A DNA stretch of 64,000 nucleotides from Streptomyces vinaceus (GTDB lineage: Bacteria > Actinomycetota > Actinomycetes > Streptomycetales > Streptomycetaceae), in NCBI RefSeq assembly GCF_008704935.1, contig NZ_CP023692.1, positions 6,079,501 through 6,143,500 on the forward strand, given 5' to 3'. Below the pieces are notes generated by a model. It made no database searches and had not been told where the DNA came from. It was given only the letters and a program-made list of their open reading frames with translations. Numbering within the stretch: position 1 is the stretch's first letter; the number at the start of each line of letters is the position of its first letter. Position numbers and translations under genes: made by a program. Of this stretch, positions 51,963-61,127 are shown piece after piece.

Positions 51963-53096
51963 GTGCCCGCGGACCGACCCGTACCGCTCGACGAATACCC
52001 CGTCCACCAGGCCCCCTTGTCGATGAAGCACCTCGTGACCGGTGACCGGAACGCCTACGACCGCTGCATCTTCCACGTCTTCGACCACGCCGGCCGCGCC
52101 GTCCTCATCCTCGGCCTCGGCGTCTACCCCAACGCCGGGGTCATCGACGCCTACGCCACCCTGCGCGCCGGCGACGAACTCCTCGCCGTCCGCGCCTCCG
52201 ACGCCCTCACCGACGACCGGATGAACCTCTCCGTCGGCCCGCTGCGGATCACCGTCGACGAACCCCTGAAGCGGATCACCCTGCACTGCGATCCCGACCC
52301 CGCCGACCCCGACGGGCTCTCGTACGACATCACCTGGACCGCCGAGTTCCCCGCCGTCTGGGAGCCGCACCACGTCCAGCGGCGCGCCGACCGCCTCATG
52401 CTCGAAGGCCGCCGCTTCGTCCAGGCCGGGCACGTCACCGGCACCATCCGGGCCAAGGGCGAGGAGTACGCCCTCACCCCCGGCGAGTGGACCGGCACCC
52501 GCGACCGCAGTTGGGGCGTGCGCCCCATCCCCGGCGAGGACGGCGGCCGCGCCGCCGAGGAGCACCGGCCCGAGGGCTTCCACTGGCTCTGGATACCCGT
52601 CCGCTTCGAGGACCGCTTCCTCATGGTCATCGCCCAGGAGGACGCGGACGGCCACCGCACCCTCAGCGAGGCCGTCCAGGTCTTCCCCGAGGACAGCGGC
52701 CGCCACGACGTGCAGCTCGGCTGGCCCCAGACCGAGATCCGCTACCGCCCCGGCACCCGCCACCCCGAGAGCGCCGTCGTCCACCTCGCGGACCCCGCCC
52801 GCAAACCCCTCGAACTCGGCGTCGAGATCCTGAACTCCTCCCCGCTCGCCGTCGGCGCCGGCTACCCGCCCGCCGCCGACTGGCAGCACGGCACCTGGCA
52901 GGGCCGCGGCTGGACCGACCGCCGCGTCTACGACCTCTCCGACCCCACCGCACACCCCATGGCCGCCTTCGGCGTCACCGACCACTCCGCCCGCTTCACC
53001 CTCGGCGGGCGCACCGGCTTCGGCATCTTCGAACACGGCAGCTTCGGCCGGCACGACCCCAGCGGCTTCACCGACTACGGCTCGGTCGCCCCGTAG
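51963..53096 (+). CDS. CrtC/AttH-like beta-sandwich protein of unknown function
   Basis: A 377-residue protein dominated by beta strands, with FHVFDHAGRAVLILGLGVYP, RSWGVRPIPGED, EGFHWLWIPVRF and FGIFEHGSFGRHDPSGFTDYG. This pattern resembles the lipocalin-like CrtC/AttH fold, which handles lipophilic substrates such as carotenoids and steroids; similarity is by eye only. The GTG at 51963 follows AGGAGG. The next gene is an APH-like kinase, and the two appear to form an operon. Confidence 0.7.
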   Translation: MPADRPVPLDEYPVHQAPLSMKHLVTGDRNAYDRCIFHVFDHAGRAVLILGLGVYPNAGVIDAYATLRAGDELLAVRASDALTDDRMNLSVGPLRITVDEPLKRITLHCDPDPADPDGLSYDITWTAEFPAVWEPHHVQRRADRLMLEGRRFVQAGHVTGTIRAKGEEYALTPGEWTGTRDRSWGVRPIPGEDGGRAAEEHRPEGFHWLWIPVRFEDRFLMVIAQEDADGHRTLSEAVQVFPEDSGRHDVQLGWPQTEIRYRPGTRHPESAVVHLADPARKPLELGVEILNSSPLAVGAGYPPAADWQHGTWQGRGWTDRRVYDLSDPTAHPMAAFGVTDHSARFTLGGRTGFGIFEHGSFGRHDPSGFTDYGSVAP

Positions 53097-53173
53097 CAGC
53101 ACCCCGAGGCGGCGCCCGTACCAGCGCCCGTACCCGAACCCCGTACCCGAGCCAGGAGAAGGAAGGGGAAGTC

Positions 53174-54274
53174 ATGGCAGCACCGGCACCACGCCCGCGC
53201 ACCTCCACCCGCGAACCCGAGGAACTCGGCCGGCGCCTCGCCGCCTGGCTCGGCACCGAGCTCCCGGGCGCCGCGGTCACGGACGTCCGCGTCCCCGCGT
53301 CCAACGGCATGTCCAGCGAGACCCTGCTCTTCGACATCGAGCACCCCGACACCCCCGTGCGCGCCTGCGCCCTGCGGCTCGCCGCCGACCCGGCCGCCTA
53401 CACGGTGTTCCCCACGTACGACATGCCCCGCCAGCACCGCGTGATGAGCCTGGTCGGCGCCCACACCGACCTGCCCGTCCCGCGCGTGCACTGGCTGGAA
53501 ACCGACCCCGCTCCGCTCGGCGCGCCGTTCTTCGTCATGGCCCGCGCCGAGGGCCGGGTCCCGCCCGACGTCATGCCCTACACGTACGAGGGGAACTGGC
53601 TGCACGCCGCGAGCGACTCCGAACGCGCCGAGCTCCAGGAGGCGAGCGTCTCCCTGCTGGCCCGGCTGCACGACCAGTTCCCCGCCGAGGAGGCCGAGTT
53701 CCTCCTCCCCGAGGGCACCGGCAGCCCGCTGCGCCGCCACGTCGACGCCCAACGCGCCTACTACGCCTGGGTGGTAGAGGGACTCGCACCGTCCCCGCTG
53801 CTGGAGCGCGCCTTCGAACGCCTGGAGGAGCTGTGGCCCGCGGAGGAGGGCCCCTCCGTCCTCAACTGGGGCGACGCCCGCATCGGCAACGTCGTCTACC
53901 GGCCGGACGGGTTCGAGCCCGTGGCCGTCCTGGACTGGGAGATGGCGGCGTACGCCCCGCGGGAGGTCGACCTCGGCTGGACCGTCTACCTCCACCGGTT
54001 CTTCCAGGACCTGACCGTCGGATTCGGCCAGAGCGGCCTGCCCGACTTCCTGCGCCGCGCCGACATCGAGCGCCGGTACGCCGAACTCACCGGACACACC
54101 CCGCGGGACATGGAGTTCCACACCCTGTACGCCGCCCTGCGGCACGGGATCGTGATGCTGCGCATCGCCTACCGGCAGGCCCACTTCGGGGAGGTAGAGG
54201 TCCCCGCGGATCCGGACGGCCTGATCCTGCACCACGCCAGCCTCCGGGCGATGGTGCAGGGCACGTACTGGTAG
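53174..54274 (+). CDS. APH-like phosphotransferase (acyl-CoA dehydrogenase-associated type)
   Basis: A 366-residue kinase with a Brenner-type catalytic loop LNWGDARIGNVVYR and a DFG-equivalent VAVLDWEMAAYAP. N-lobe features are FVMARAEGRVPPDV and SNGMSSETLLFDIE. This branch is usually linked to fatty-acid or steroid catabolism, rather than to aminoglycoside resistance. A GGAAGGGGAAG ribosome site precedes the ATG. The phosphoryl acceptor is unknown; with the upstream CrtC-like protein it may be a lipid or alcohol. Confidence 0.85.
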   Translation: MAAPAPRPRTSTREPEELGRRLAAWLGTELPGAAVTDVRVPASNGMSSETLLFDIEHPDTPVRACALRLAADPAAYTVFPTYDMPRQHRVMSLVGAHTDLPVPRVHWLETDPAPLGAPFFVMARAEGRVPPDVMPYTYEGNWLHAASDSERAELQEASVSLLARLHDQFPAEEAEFLLPEGTGSPLRRHVDAQRAYYAWVVEGLAPSPLLERAFERLEELWPAEEGPSVLNWGDARIGNVVYRPDGFEPVAVLDWEMAAYAPREVDLGWTVYLHRFFQDLTVGFGQSGLPDFLRRADIERRYAELTGHTPRDMEFHTLYAALRHGIVMLRIAYRQAHFGEVEVPADPDGLILHHASLRAMVQGTYW

Positions 54275-54305
54275 GGATCCGGCGCGAGCGGCCGGAAGGC
54301 CTCGC

Positions 54306-54749
54306 TCAGGCGGCCTGCGCGTGCTGCCGCATCTGCGGCAGCGGCGTCGGCGCCGGCATCCGCACGGGACGCGAGCCGGGACCGCCGACGTGCGAGAAGG
54401 GCTGCGTCCGCCAGTCCAGACCCTGCGGCAGGTCCAGCAGCACGACCTCCAGCTCCTGCGGCTCGACCTGGCCCGCGCCCACCGTCGGCAGCGCCTCGGA
54501 GGCCGGGCGGCCCGTACCCGCGCACACCGTGAGCCCGAACGGGTTCCACGGGGTCAGGCAGAGCGCGTGCTCCGGCAGGTACTCCTCGTCCGCGACGAGG
54601 GCGATCGACTGGCCGCAGTCCGGGCAGATCGCGTGGTGGATCTCGAAGCCGTCGAACCCGTCGGCGTCTTCGAGGTACTCACCGTCCTCGGCGTCGAGGA
54701 AATCCAGGGGCTCCGGTTCTGTGCGACCGGCGCGCTTGGTGTTCAGCAT
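54306..54749 (-). CDS. Small zinc-ribbon-like conserved hypothetical protein
   Basis: A 147-residue acidic protein with one Cys-x2-Cys pair (ICPDCGQSIAL) and a second two-cysteine region later (CLTPWNPFGLTVC), which could bind one zinc. A proline-rich tail follows. The ATG at 54749 gives the sensible N-terminus MLNTKRAGRTEPEP. Function unknown. Confidence 0.65.
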   Translation of the reverse strand: MLNTKRAGRTEPEPLDFLDAEDGEYLEDADGFDGFEIHHAICPDCGQSIALVADEEYLPEHALCLTPWNPFGLTVCAGTGRPASEALPTVGAGQVEPQELEVVLLDLPQGLDWRTQPFSHVGGPGSRPVRMPAPTPLPQMRQHAQAA

Positions 54750-54957
54750 GGATGTACTCCCCCTTGGGTGGGCCGGGCGGGCAGGTTCTACGGCCTCGGC
54801 CACACCAAGCACTTCCCGTCGCGCGGCACGAGTAACCACAACATCGCGCCGTACGCCTGCATACCCCTGTGGCCTTGGTCACATGCCCGCCGCAGGTGCC
54901 ACTTGTGGGCGGACAGCACTGTGCCTGGAGCACCCTTGGGCCTTAGGTTGAGCGGCT

Positions 54958-55407
54958 ATGAGCGCAATGGAGGAGCTGGACCGCCAGATCGTGGATCTGC
55001 TCGTGCGGGACGGGCGGATGAGCTACACGGATCTGGGCAAGGCCACGGGACTGTCCACGTCGGCGGTCCACCAGCGGGTACGCCGTCTGGAACAGCGCGG
55101 AGTGATCCGCGGGTACGCGGCCGTCGTCGACCCGGAAGCCGTCGGCCTGCCCCTGACGGCCTTCATCTCGGTGAAGCCCTTCGACCCGAGCGCGCCGGAC
55201 GACATCGCCGACCGGCTGGCCGGCGTACCGGAGATCGAGGCCTGTCACAGCGTCGCCGGCGACGAGAACTACATCCTGAAGGTGCGCGTCGCGACCCCGC
55301 TGGAGCTGGAGGACCTCCTGGGCCGCCTGCGCGCCCTGGCCCACGTCTCGACCCGCACCACCGTCGTCCTCTCCACCCCGTACGAGGCGCGCCCGCCCCG
55401 CGTGTGA
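54958..55407 (+). CDS. Lrp/AsnC-family transcriptional regulator
   Basis: A 149-residue protein: winged helix-turn-helix (ELDRQIVDLLVRDGRMSYTD and GLSTSAVHQRVRRLEQRGVI) and a RAM domain with ACHSVAGDENYILKVRVAT. It stands alone, 66 bases before the YtcJ-like amidohydrolase, so it may regulate that gene, or genes elsewhere. Different from the AsnC at 17084. Confidence 0.9.
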   Translation: MSAMEELDRQIVDLLVRDGRMSYTDLGKATGLSTSAVHQRVRRLEQRGVIRGYAAVVDPEAVGLPLTAFISVKPFDPSAPDDIADRLAGVPEIEACHSVAGDENYILKVRVATPLELEDLLGRLRALAHVSTRTTVVLSTPYEARPPRV

Positions 55408-55473
55408 CGCCGATGGGACCGCGCCGCCGGGGGTGCGGTCGAGGCGGAGCGGCGGACCCGCGAAACTGAGGGC

Positions 55474-57108
55474 ATGACAGACCGCACCGCCAGCTCCGCC
55501 GATGCCGCCGGAGCCCCCGCATCCGAACGGACCGTCCTCCTGCGCGGGGGCGAGGTACACAGCCCCGCCGACCCCTTCGCCACCGCGATGGTCGTCGAAC
55601 GGGGACACATCGCCTGGGTCGGCTCCGAAGGCGCCGCCGACGCCTTCGCGCAGGGCGTCGACGAGGTCGTCGACCTCGGCGGCGCGCTCGTCACCCCCGC
55701 CTTCACCGACGCGCACGTCCACACCACCTCCGCCGGCCTCGCCCTCACCGGGCTCGACCTCACCGGCGCCTCCTCCCTCGCCGAGGCCCTCGGCCTGGTC
55801 CGCGCGTACGCCGCCCGCCGCGCCGGCGACCGGGTGCTCCTCGGCCACGGCTGGGACGCCTCCCGCTGGCCCGAGCGCCGGGCCCCGCGCCGTGAGGAGC
55901 TCGACGAGGCCGCCGGCGGCCGCCCGCTGTACCTCAGCCGCGTCGACGTGCACTCCGCCGTCGTCACCACCGCCCTGCTGGACCTCGTCCCGGCCGTCAC
56001 CGTCCGCGGCGACGAGCCGCTGACCCGCGAGGACCACCACGCCGTCCGCAGGGCCGCGCTCGCCGCTGTCACCCCCGCCCAGCGCGCCGAGGCCCAGCGG
56101 GCCGCCCTCGACCGCGCCGCCTCCCTCGGCATCGGCTCCGTCCACGAGTGCGGCGGCCCCGACATCTCCTCCGCCGAGGACTTCGCGGACCTCCTGAACC
56201 TCGCCCGCGAGCGGCCCGGACCGCGCGTCTTCGGCTACTGGGCGGACCGCGACCTCGAACAGGCCAAGGCGCTCGGCGCCATCGGGGCGGCCGGCGACCT
56301 CTTCGTGGACGGCGCCCTCGGCTCCCACACCGCCTGCCTGCACGCCCCCTACGCCGACGCCGGCCACACCGGCACCGGCTACCTCGACGCGGCCGACGTG
56401 GCCGAGCACGTCGCCGCCTGCACCGAGGCGGGCCTCCAGGCCGGATTCCACGCGATCGGCGACGCCGCCCTCACGGCCGTCGTCGAGGGCGTGCGCGCCG
56501 CCGCCGAGAAGGTCGGCCTCGCCCGCGTCCGCGCCGCCCGGCACCGCGTCGAGCACGCCGAGATGATGACCCCCGAGACCATCGCCGCCTTCGCGGACCT
56601 CGGACTCACCGCCTCCGTGCAGCCCGCCTTCGACGCGGCCTGGGGCGGCGAGGACGGCATGTACGCCGACCGGCTGGGCGCGGAGCGCGCCCGTACGCTC
56701 AACCCCTTCGCCGCCCTGCTGAAGGCCGGAGTGCCGCTCGCCTTCGGCTCCGACGCCCCCGTCACCCCCTTCGACCCCTGGGGTACCGTCCGGGCGGCCG
56801 CCTTCCACCGCACCCCCGAGCACCGGATCTCCGTACGGGCCGCGTTCACGGCCCACACCCGGGGCGGCTGGCGGGCCCTCGGCCGCGACGGCGCCGGCGT
56901 GCTCGTGCCCGGCGCCCCGGCCGACTACGCACTGTGGGAGACCGCCGAGCTGGTGGTCCAGGCCCCCGACGACCGGGTCGCCCGCTGGTCCACCGATCCC
57001 CGTTCGGGGACCCCCGGGCTGCCCGACCTCACCCCCGGCCGCGATCTGCCGGTGTGCCTGGCGACCGTCGTCGGCGGGCGGGAGGTATTCGTACGGCCAC
57101 AGGGGTGA
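55474..57108 (+). CDS. YtcJ-like amidohydrolase (metallo-dependent)
   Basis: A 544-residue metal-dependent hydrolase. The metal motif FTDAHVHTT (H-x-H) is near residue 85. It is followed by the lengthy YtcJ middle region (LGSHTACLHAPYADAG), QAGFHAIGDAAL (third histidine) and the final FGSDAPVTPFDPWGTVRAA (Asp). The beta-domain ends with EVFVRPQG. Family members act on N-substituted formamides and related amides; the natural substrate is not clear. Confidence 0.87.
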   Translation: MTDRTASSADAAGAPASERTVLLRGGEVHSPADPFATAMVVERGHIAWVGSEGAADAFAQGVDEVVDLGGALVTPAFTDAHVHTTSAGLALTGLDLTGASSLAEALGLVRAYAARRAGDRVLLGHGWDASRWPERRAPRREELDEAAGGRPLYLSRVDVHSAVVTTALLDLVPAVTVRGDEPLTREDHHAVRRAALAAVTPAQRAEAQRAALDRAASLGIGSVHECGGPDISSAEDFADLLNLARERPGPRVFGYWADRDLEQAKALGAIGAAGDLFVDGALGSHTACLHAPYADAGHTGTGYLDAADVAEHVAACTEAGLQAGFHAIGDAALTAVVEGVRAAAEKVGLARVRAARHRVEHAEMMTPETIAAFADLGLTASVQPAFDAAWGGEDGMYADRLGAERARTLNPFAALLKAGVPLAFGSDAPVTPFDPWGTVRAAAFHRTPEHRISVRAAFTAHTRGGWRALGRDGAGVLVPGAPADYALWETAELVVQAPDDRVARWSTDPRSGTPGLPDLTPGRDLPVCLATVVGGREVFVRPQG

Positions 57109-57430
57109 TCCGGTCGGCCTCGGTTCGGTACGGGCGCTTCGACCCGGATAGGTTCGGCCGGGTCCACCACCGGACGTCCGTACCGGGCGGATCCGTCTGC
57201 TCAGCGCGCCCGCGCCTCGGGGGCGAGGGAAGGTTTCGCCGGGACGGGGGTCCCCTGCTCCGCAGGAGCTCTGGGGAGGTGGCCCCGGCCGGGGCCCGCG
57301 GTCCAGTAGACAACGGTCACGGCGACCCGCAGCCAGCGGGGGCCGGACCGGCCCGAAGGACCACGGGCCCCGGCCACTGTTCTAAAGTCATCCTCTGAGA
57401 CAGGACGTACAAGGACACGAAGGCGGACCA
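57109..57430. other. 322-base gap before the mannosyltransferase gene
   Basis: No supportable ORF lies here. A weak TAAAGT element sits near 57383, about 45 bases before the mannosyltransferase start, and could be part of its promoter. The rest has only the imperfect GC-rich repeats typical of such gaps. Confidence 0.5.
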
Positions 57431-58240
57431 GTGAGCGACGGCGGACAGCGAGGGCAGGGACCGCTCGGCACGGCCTTGGTGATCATCCCGACCTTCAACG
57501 AGGCGGAGAACATCGGGGCGATCGTCGGCCGCGTGCGCGCGGCGGTGCCCGAGGCGCACATCCTGGTCGCCGACGACAACAGCCCCGACGGCACCGGCAA
57601 GCTGGCCGACGAGCTGGCGGCCGCCGACGACCAGGTGCACGTCCTGCACCGCATGGGCAAGGAAGGGCTCGGCGCCGCCTACCTCGCGGGCTTCGCCTGG
57701 GGCCTGGAGCGCGACTACGGCGTGCTCGTCGAGATGGACGCCGACGGCTCCCACCAGCCCGAGGAGCTGCCCCGGCTGCTCACCGCACTGGCCGGCGCCG
57801 ACCTCGTCCTGGGCTCGCGCTGGGTGCCGGGCGGCCGGGTGGTCAACTGGCCCAAGAGCCGCGAGTTCCTCTCCCGCGGCGGCTCGGTGTACTCCCGGCT
57901 GATGCTGGACGTCCCGATCCGCGACGTGACGGGCGGCTACCGGGCCTTCCGCCGCGAGACCCTGGAGGGTCTGGGCCTGGAGGAGGTCGCCTCCGCCGGC
58001 TACTGCTTCCAGGTCGACCTGGCCCGCCGGGCCGTGCGCCAGGGGTTCCGGGTCGTCGAGGTGCCCATCACCTTCGTCGAGCGCGAGTTCGGCGACAGCA
58101 AGATGAGCAAGGACATCGTCGTGGAGGCCCTCTGGCGGGTCACCCAGTGGGGGCTCAAGGCCCACGCGGCGAAACTGACCGGCCAGGACAAGCCCAAGGG
58201 CCCGGACGGCGGCCGGGGCAAGGAGCCCCACACCCCTTAG
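57431..58240 (+). CDS. Polyprenol-phosphate mannosyltransferase (Ppm/Dpm1-type GT2)
   Basis: A 269-residue GT2 enzyme with VIIPTFNEAENIGAIVGRV, DDNSPDGTGKLADEL, metal-binding EMDADGSHQPEELPRL and GSRWVPGGRVVNWPKSREFL. It transfers mannose from GDP-mannose to polyprenyl phosphate, the donor for extracytoplasmic protein O-mannosylation. The S. coelicolor orthologue is Ppm1 (SCO1423), next to the FxsA and RbpA genes as here. It has no fused acyltransferase domain. GTG at 57431 is used. Confidence 0.92.
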   Translation: MSDGGQRGQGPLGTALVIIPTFNEAENIGAIVGRVRAAVPEAHILVADDNSPDGTGKLADELAAADDQVHVLHRMGKEGLGAAYLAGFAWGLERDYGVLVEMDADGSHQPEELPRLLTALAGADLVLGSRWVPGGRVVNWPKSREFLSRGGSVYSRLMLDVPIRDVTGGYRAFRRETLEGLGLEEVASAGYCFQVDLARRAVRQGFRVVEVPITFVEREFGDSKMSKDIVVEALWRVTQWGLKAHAAKLTGQDKPKGPDGGRGKEPHTP

Positions 58241-58299
58241 GGGATGTCCGGTACCTCCGGCTGAGGCCGCTTTTACACCGCCCCAGGCACACTGGTGGT

Positions 58300-58884
58300 A
58301 TGACGACCGGCGTTCCCCTTTCGACGGCCCCCCGACGGCGCTCGCGCGCCCGCACCTTCCTTCCGCTGGCGGTCGCCGCCTGGCTGATCCTGGAGATCTG
58401 GCTGCTGAGCCTGGTCGCCGGCGCGGCCGGCGGGCTGACCGTCGCGGCGCTCCTCGCAGGCGGGATCGTGCTCGGCGTCGTGGTCATCAAGCGGGCCGGG
58501 CGCCGGGCCTTCAAGAACCTGACGAACACGTTCCAGCAGGCGCAGCAGGGGCAGCAGCCCGCCGCGCAGCAGCCGGGCGGCGGCAACGGCCTCACGATGC
58601 TGGCCGGTCTGCTCCTGATCCTGCCGGGCCTGCTCTCCGACGTGGCCGGACTGCTCCTGCTGATCCCGCCCGTCCGGGCGTGGGCCGGCCGTCGCCTGAC
58701 CGGCTCGTTGCAGCGGCAGATGGCCGCCGCCCCGGCGGGCAGCTTCGGTGACGCGTTCCAGCAGGCCCGCATCCACTACCCCGACGGCAAGGTCGTCCAG
58801 GGCGAGGTCATCCGCGAGGACGGGCCGCAGCAGCCGCAGCGGCCGGGCCCCGACGCCGGGTACCGGCCGCCGCTGGCGCCCTGA
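58300..58884 (+). CDS. fxsA: FxsA-family membrane protein
   Basis: A 194-residue protein with four membrane helices: FLPLAVAAWLILEIWLLSLV, GLTVAALLAGGIVLGVVVIK and, after a Gln/Ala-rich loop, NGLTMLAGLLLILPGLLSDV. The cytoplasmic tail is Pro/Gln rich. The family is known from E. coli FxsA, linked to phage exclusion, but its general role is unknown. It follows the mannosyltransferase by 59 bases. Confidence 0.88.
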   Translation: MTTGVPLSTAPRRRSRARTFLPLAVAAWLILEIWLLSLVAGAAGGLTVAALLAGGIVLGVVVIKRAGRRAFKNLTNTFQQAQQGQQPAAQQPGGGNGLTMLAGLLLILPGLLSDVAGLLLLIPPVRAWAGRRLTGSLQRQMAAAPAGSFGDAFQQARIHYPDGKVVQGEVIREDGPQQPQRPGPDAGYRPPLAP

Positions 58885-58907
58885 CACAACAAGCCGAACA
58901 AAGCGGA

Positions 58908-58956
58908 ACAAGCCGAGGGCCCCCACCACAGTTCGTGGTGGGGGCCCTCGGCTTGT
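58908..58956. terminator. Perfect 22-bp bidirectional terminator between fxsA and rbpA
   Basis: Arms 58908-58929 and 58935-58956 are exact inverted repeats with the 5-base loop AGTTC, sitting between two convergent genes. It is the longest uninterrupted stem I found in the window. Confidence 0.9.
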
Positions 58957-58972
58957 GCTCCGCGTCCGGCTG

Positions 58973-59347
58973 TCAGGCGGACTTGCGGCTGTCCCGCGGA
59001 TGCACGGCAATGTTCATGGCGCCGGAACGCAGGACCGCCAGCCTCTCGGCCAGCACTTCCTCCAGTTCCTCGCGGGTGCGTCGCTCCATGAGCATGTCCC
59101 AGTGCGTTCGCGCAGGCTTGCCCTTCTTCTCTTCGGGCCCGTCCCCGTCAACCAGGAGTGCCATGGCGCCACACGCCTTGCACTCCCACTCCGGCGGAAT
59201 CTCTGCCTCAACCGAGAACGGCATCTCAAATCGATGTCCGTTCTGGCATGCGTACTCCACCGCCTGGCGCGGGGCCAGATCGATGCCGCGGTCCGTCTCG
59301 TAGCTGGTAACCACGAGCCGCGTACCGCGGAGAGCTCGCTCACTCAT
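58973..59347 (-). CDS. rbpA: RNA polymerase-binding protein RbpA
   Basis: A 124-residue protein with the RbpA zinc ribbon (YACQNGHRFEMPF, then WECKACGAMAL, the Cys pairs) and the C-terminal sigma-interacting helix THWDMLMERRTREELEEVLA. RbpA binds the housekeeping sigma factor HrdB and RNA polymerase and is important for growth and for rifampicin tolerance. The S. coelicolor orthologue is SCO1421. A SigR-type promoter lies upstream. Confidence 0.95.
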   Translation of the reverse strand: MSERALRGTRLVVTSYETDRGIDLAPRQAVEYACQNGHRFEMPFSVEAEIPPEWECKACGAMALLVDGDGPEEKKGKPARTHWDMLMERRTREELEEVLAERLAVLRSGAMNIAVHPRDSRKSA

Positions 59348-59691
59348 GAATCGTGCCTCCCGGGCTTGTCGCCCACAGGACAGGTGTCGCTGTCGTCGTC
59401 ATCCGGTCAACGTCCGGTCGGCGGTATAGATTCCCGCTCCGGGTGATGCGTCGCCCGTCGTGCCGCCCCTTGTTGTACCCACCAGTGCCCGTTTTGTCAC
59501 ATCTGGCAGCAGATGTCACCCAACGTCTTCAGTTCTTCAGCGCGCAGTAACGGTCCGGCTGGCAGGCCAAAGGCGTACACTACCGGCCCTTCGCTTCAAC
59601 GTCGAAATCCGTTCGGAATTCGTATGAAGATCCGGGTCCGCACCGCCGCCCGACCTCCTCCGGTGCGCCTCGTGGATCCGTTCGGAGCCGC
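59348..59691. other. 344-base gap between rbpA and the UMF1 transporter gene
   Basis: It contains the rbpA promoter (59409-59434) and leader. The part from 59440 to 59691 lies downstream of the leftward UMF1 gene; it is relatively AT-rich but shows no supportable ORF. Confidence 0.5.
59409..59434 (-). promoter_or_regulatory. SigR-type promoter of rbpA
   Basis: On the minus strand GGAAT (59434-59430), exactly 18 bases, then GTT (59411-59409), about 60 bases before the rbpA start. This is the SigR consensus GGAAT-N18-GTT. rbpA is a known SigR target in S. coelicolor, so disulfide stress should induce it. Confidence 0.85.
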
Positions 59692-61071
59692 TCAGATCCG
59701 CTCGGGAACAGGATTCCCCGCCGCCGCGATCGCGCGCCGCACCGGCACTCGCGCCAGCAGCACGAAACCCAGTGCGAAGAAGGCCACCAACGAGATGATC
59801 GCGTCCCGGTAGCTGCCCGTGACCTGGTACGTGATCCCGAACACCAGCGGTCCGATCCAGCTCACCCCGCGGTCGCTCATCTCGTACGCCGAGAAGTACT
59901 CGGCCTCCTTGCCGGCCGGCACCAGGTGCGAGAACAGCGAACGCGACAGGGCCTGGCTGCCGCCCAGCACCAGCCCGATCATCGACGCCAGGGCGAAGAA
60001 CCACACCGGCGCGCCCGCCGGCAGGAAGTACCCGGCGGCCAGGGTCACGGTCCAGGCCACCAGTGATCCGAGGATGGTCTTCTTCGCGCCGTAGGACACG
60101 GCCAGCCGGCCCATCGCCATCGCGCCCGCCACGGCGAGGATCTGCACCAGCAGCACCGCCGTGATGAGCGTCGAGTCCTCCAGCCCCAGCTCCTGCTTGC
60201 CGTAGACGGAGGCCTGCGAGATCACGGTCTGGATCCCGTCGTTGTAGACCAGGTAGGCCAGCAGGAACGACAGCGTCAGCGGGTGCCGGCGCATGTCCTT
60301 GAGCGTGGCGACCAGCTGCTTCCACCCCGACCCGGCGGCCGGGTGGCCGGTCCCCGACCGGACCACCGCCCGGTCCCGCAGCCGGCGCAGCGGGATGATC
60401 GCGAACGCGCCCCACCACAGGCCGGCCGAGGCCAGGCAGATCCGCACCGCCGCGTCCTTGGAGACGCCGAAGGACTCGTGCGACTGGAACAGGACCAGGT
60501 TCAGGATCAGGACGAAGGCACCGGCCGTGTAGCCGAACGCCCAGCCGCGCGAGGAGACGGTGTCCCGCTCGTGCGGCTCCGCGATCTGCGGCAGGTAGGA
60601 GTTGTAGAGCACCATCGACACCGACATCGCCGCGTTCGCCACGATCAGCAGGAAACCGCCCAGCAGATAGCGGTCCCCGCCCAGCAGGAACATCGCGGTG
60701 GTCGCCGCCGCGCCCGTGTACGCCGCCGCCGCGAGCAGCGGCTTCTTGCGGCCCGTACGGTCCGCCGCCGCGCCCACCAGCGGCATCGCCAGGACCGCGA
60801 CGATCACCGACATCGAGACGGCGTACGCGAAGAACGAGCCGGACCGGACCGGGATCCCCAACGGGTGGACGTACCCCTGGGCGTCCTGGGCGGCCTCGGC
60901 CATCGTCGACAGGTACGGGCCGATGAACACCGTCAGCACGGTCGAGGAGTAGACCGAGCACGCGAAGTCGTAGAAGTACCAGCCCCGCTGCTCGCGCTTG
61001 CGCTCGGCCGCGCCCGGCGCCGGCCCCTCGGGCGCGGTCCCCGCGCCCTGTTCCGTCGTCTCCGCACTCAC
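59692..61071 (-). CDS. UMF1/Atg22-type MFS transporter
   Basis: A 459-residue membrane protein with about 12 helices. RGWYFYDFACSVYSSTVLTV is the UMF1 family start, followed by VLYNSYLPQIAEPHERDTV and a central ALSRSLFSHLVPAGKEAEYF, which marks the Atg22/UMF1 branch. Atg22 is a vacuolar amino acid exporter in yeast; bacterial function is unassigned. The GTG start at 61071 was chosen because the in-frame upstream part is a shadow of the neighbour. Confidence 0.85.
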   Translation of the reverse strand: MSAETTEQGAGTAPEGPAPGAAERKREQRGWYFYDFACSVYSSTVLTVFIGPYLSTMAEAAQDAQGYVHPLGIPVRSGSFFAYAVSMSVIVAVLAMPLVGAAADRTGRKKPLLAAAAYTGAAATTAMFLLGGDRYLLGGFLLIVANAAMSVSMVLYNSYLPQIAEPHERDTVSSRGWAFGYTAGAFVLILNLVLFQSHESFGVSKDAAVRICLASAGLWWGAFAIIPLRRLRDRAVVRSGTGHPAAGSGWKQLVATLKDMRRHPLTLSFLLAYLVYNDGIQTVISQASVYGKQELGLEDSTLITAVLLVQILAVAGAMAMGRLAVSYGAKKTILGSLVAWTVTLAAGYFLPAGAPVWFFALASMIGLVLGGSQALSRSLFSHLVPAGKEAEYFSAYEMSDRGVSWIGPLVFGITYQVTGSYRDAIISLVAFFALGFVLLARVPVRRAIAAAGNPVPERI

Positions 61072-61127
61072 CGGTTCCCCCTCGTTCCCGTTCGGCACGG
61101 GGAGGGTGAGCCGGCGGTTCTGGCAGG

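Noticed and set aside
53174..54274. An aminoglycoside-resistance gene.
   Set aside because: The APH fold is present, but the motifs and neighbour fit the acyl-CoA dehydrogenase-associated branch; there is no resistance context.
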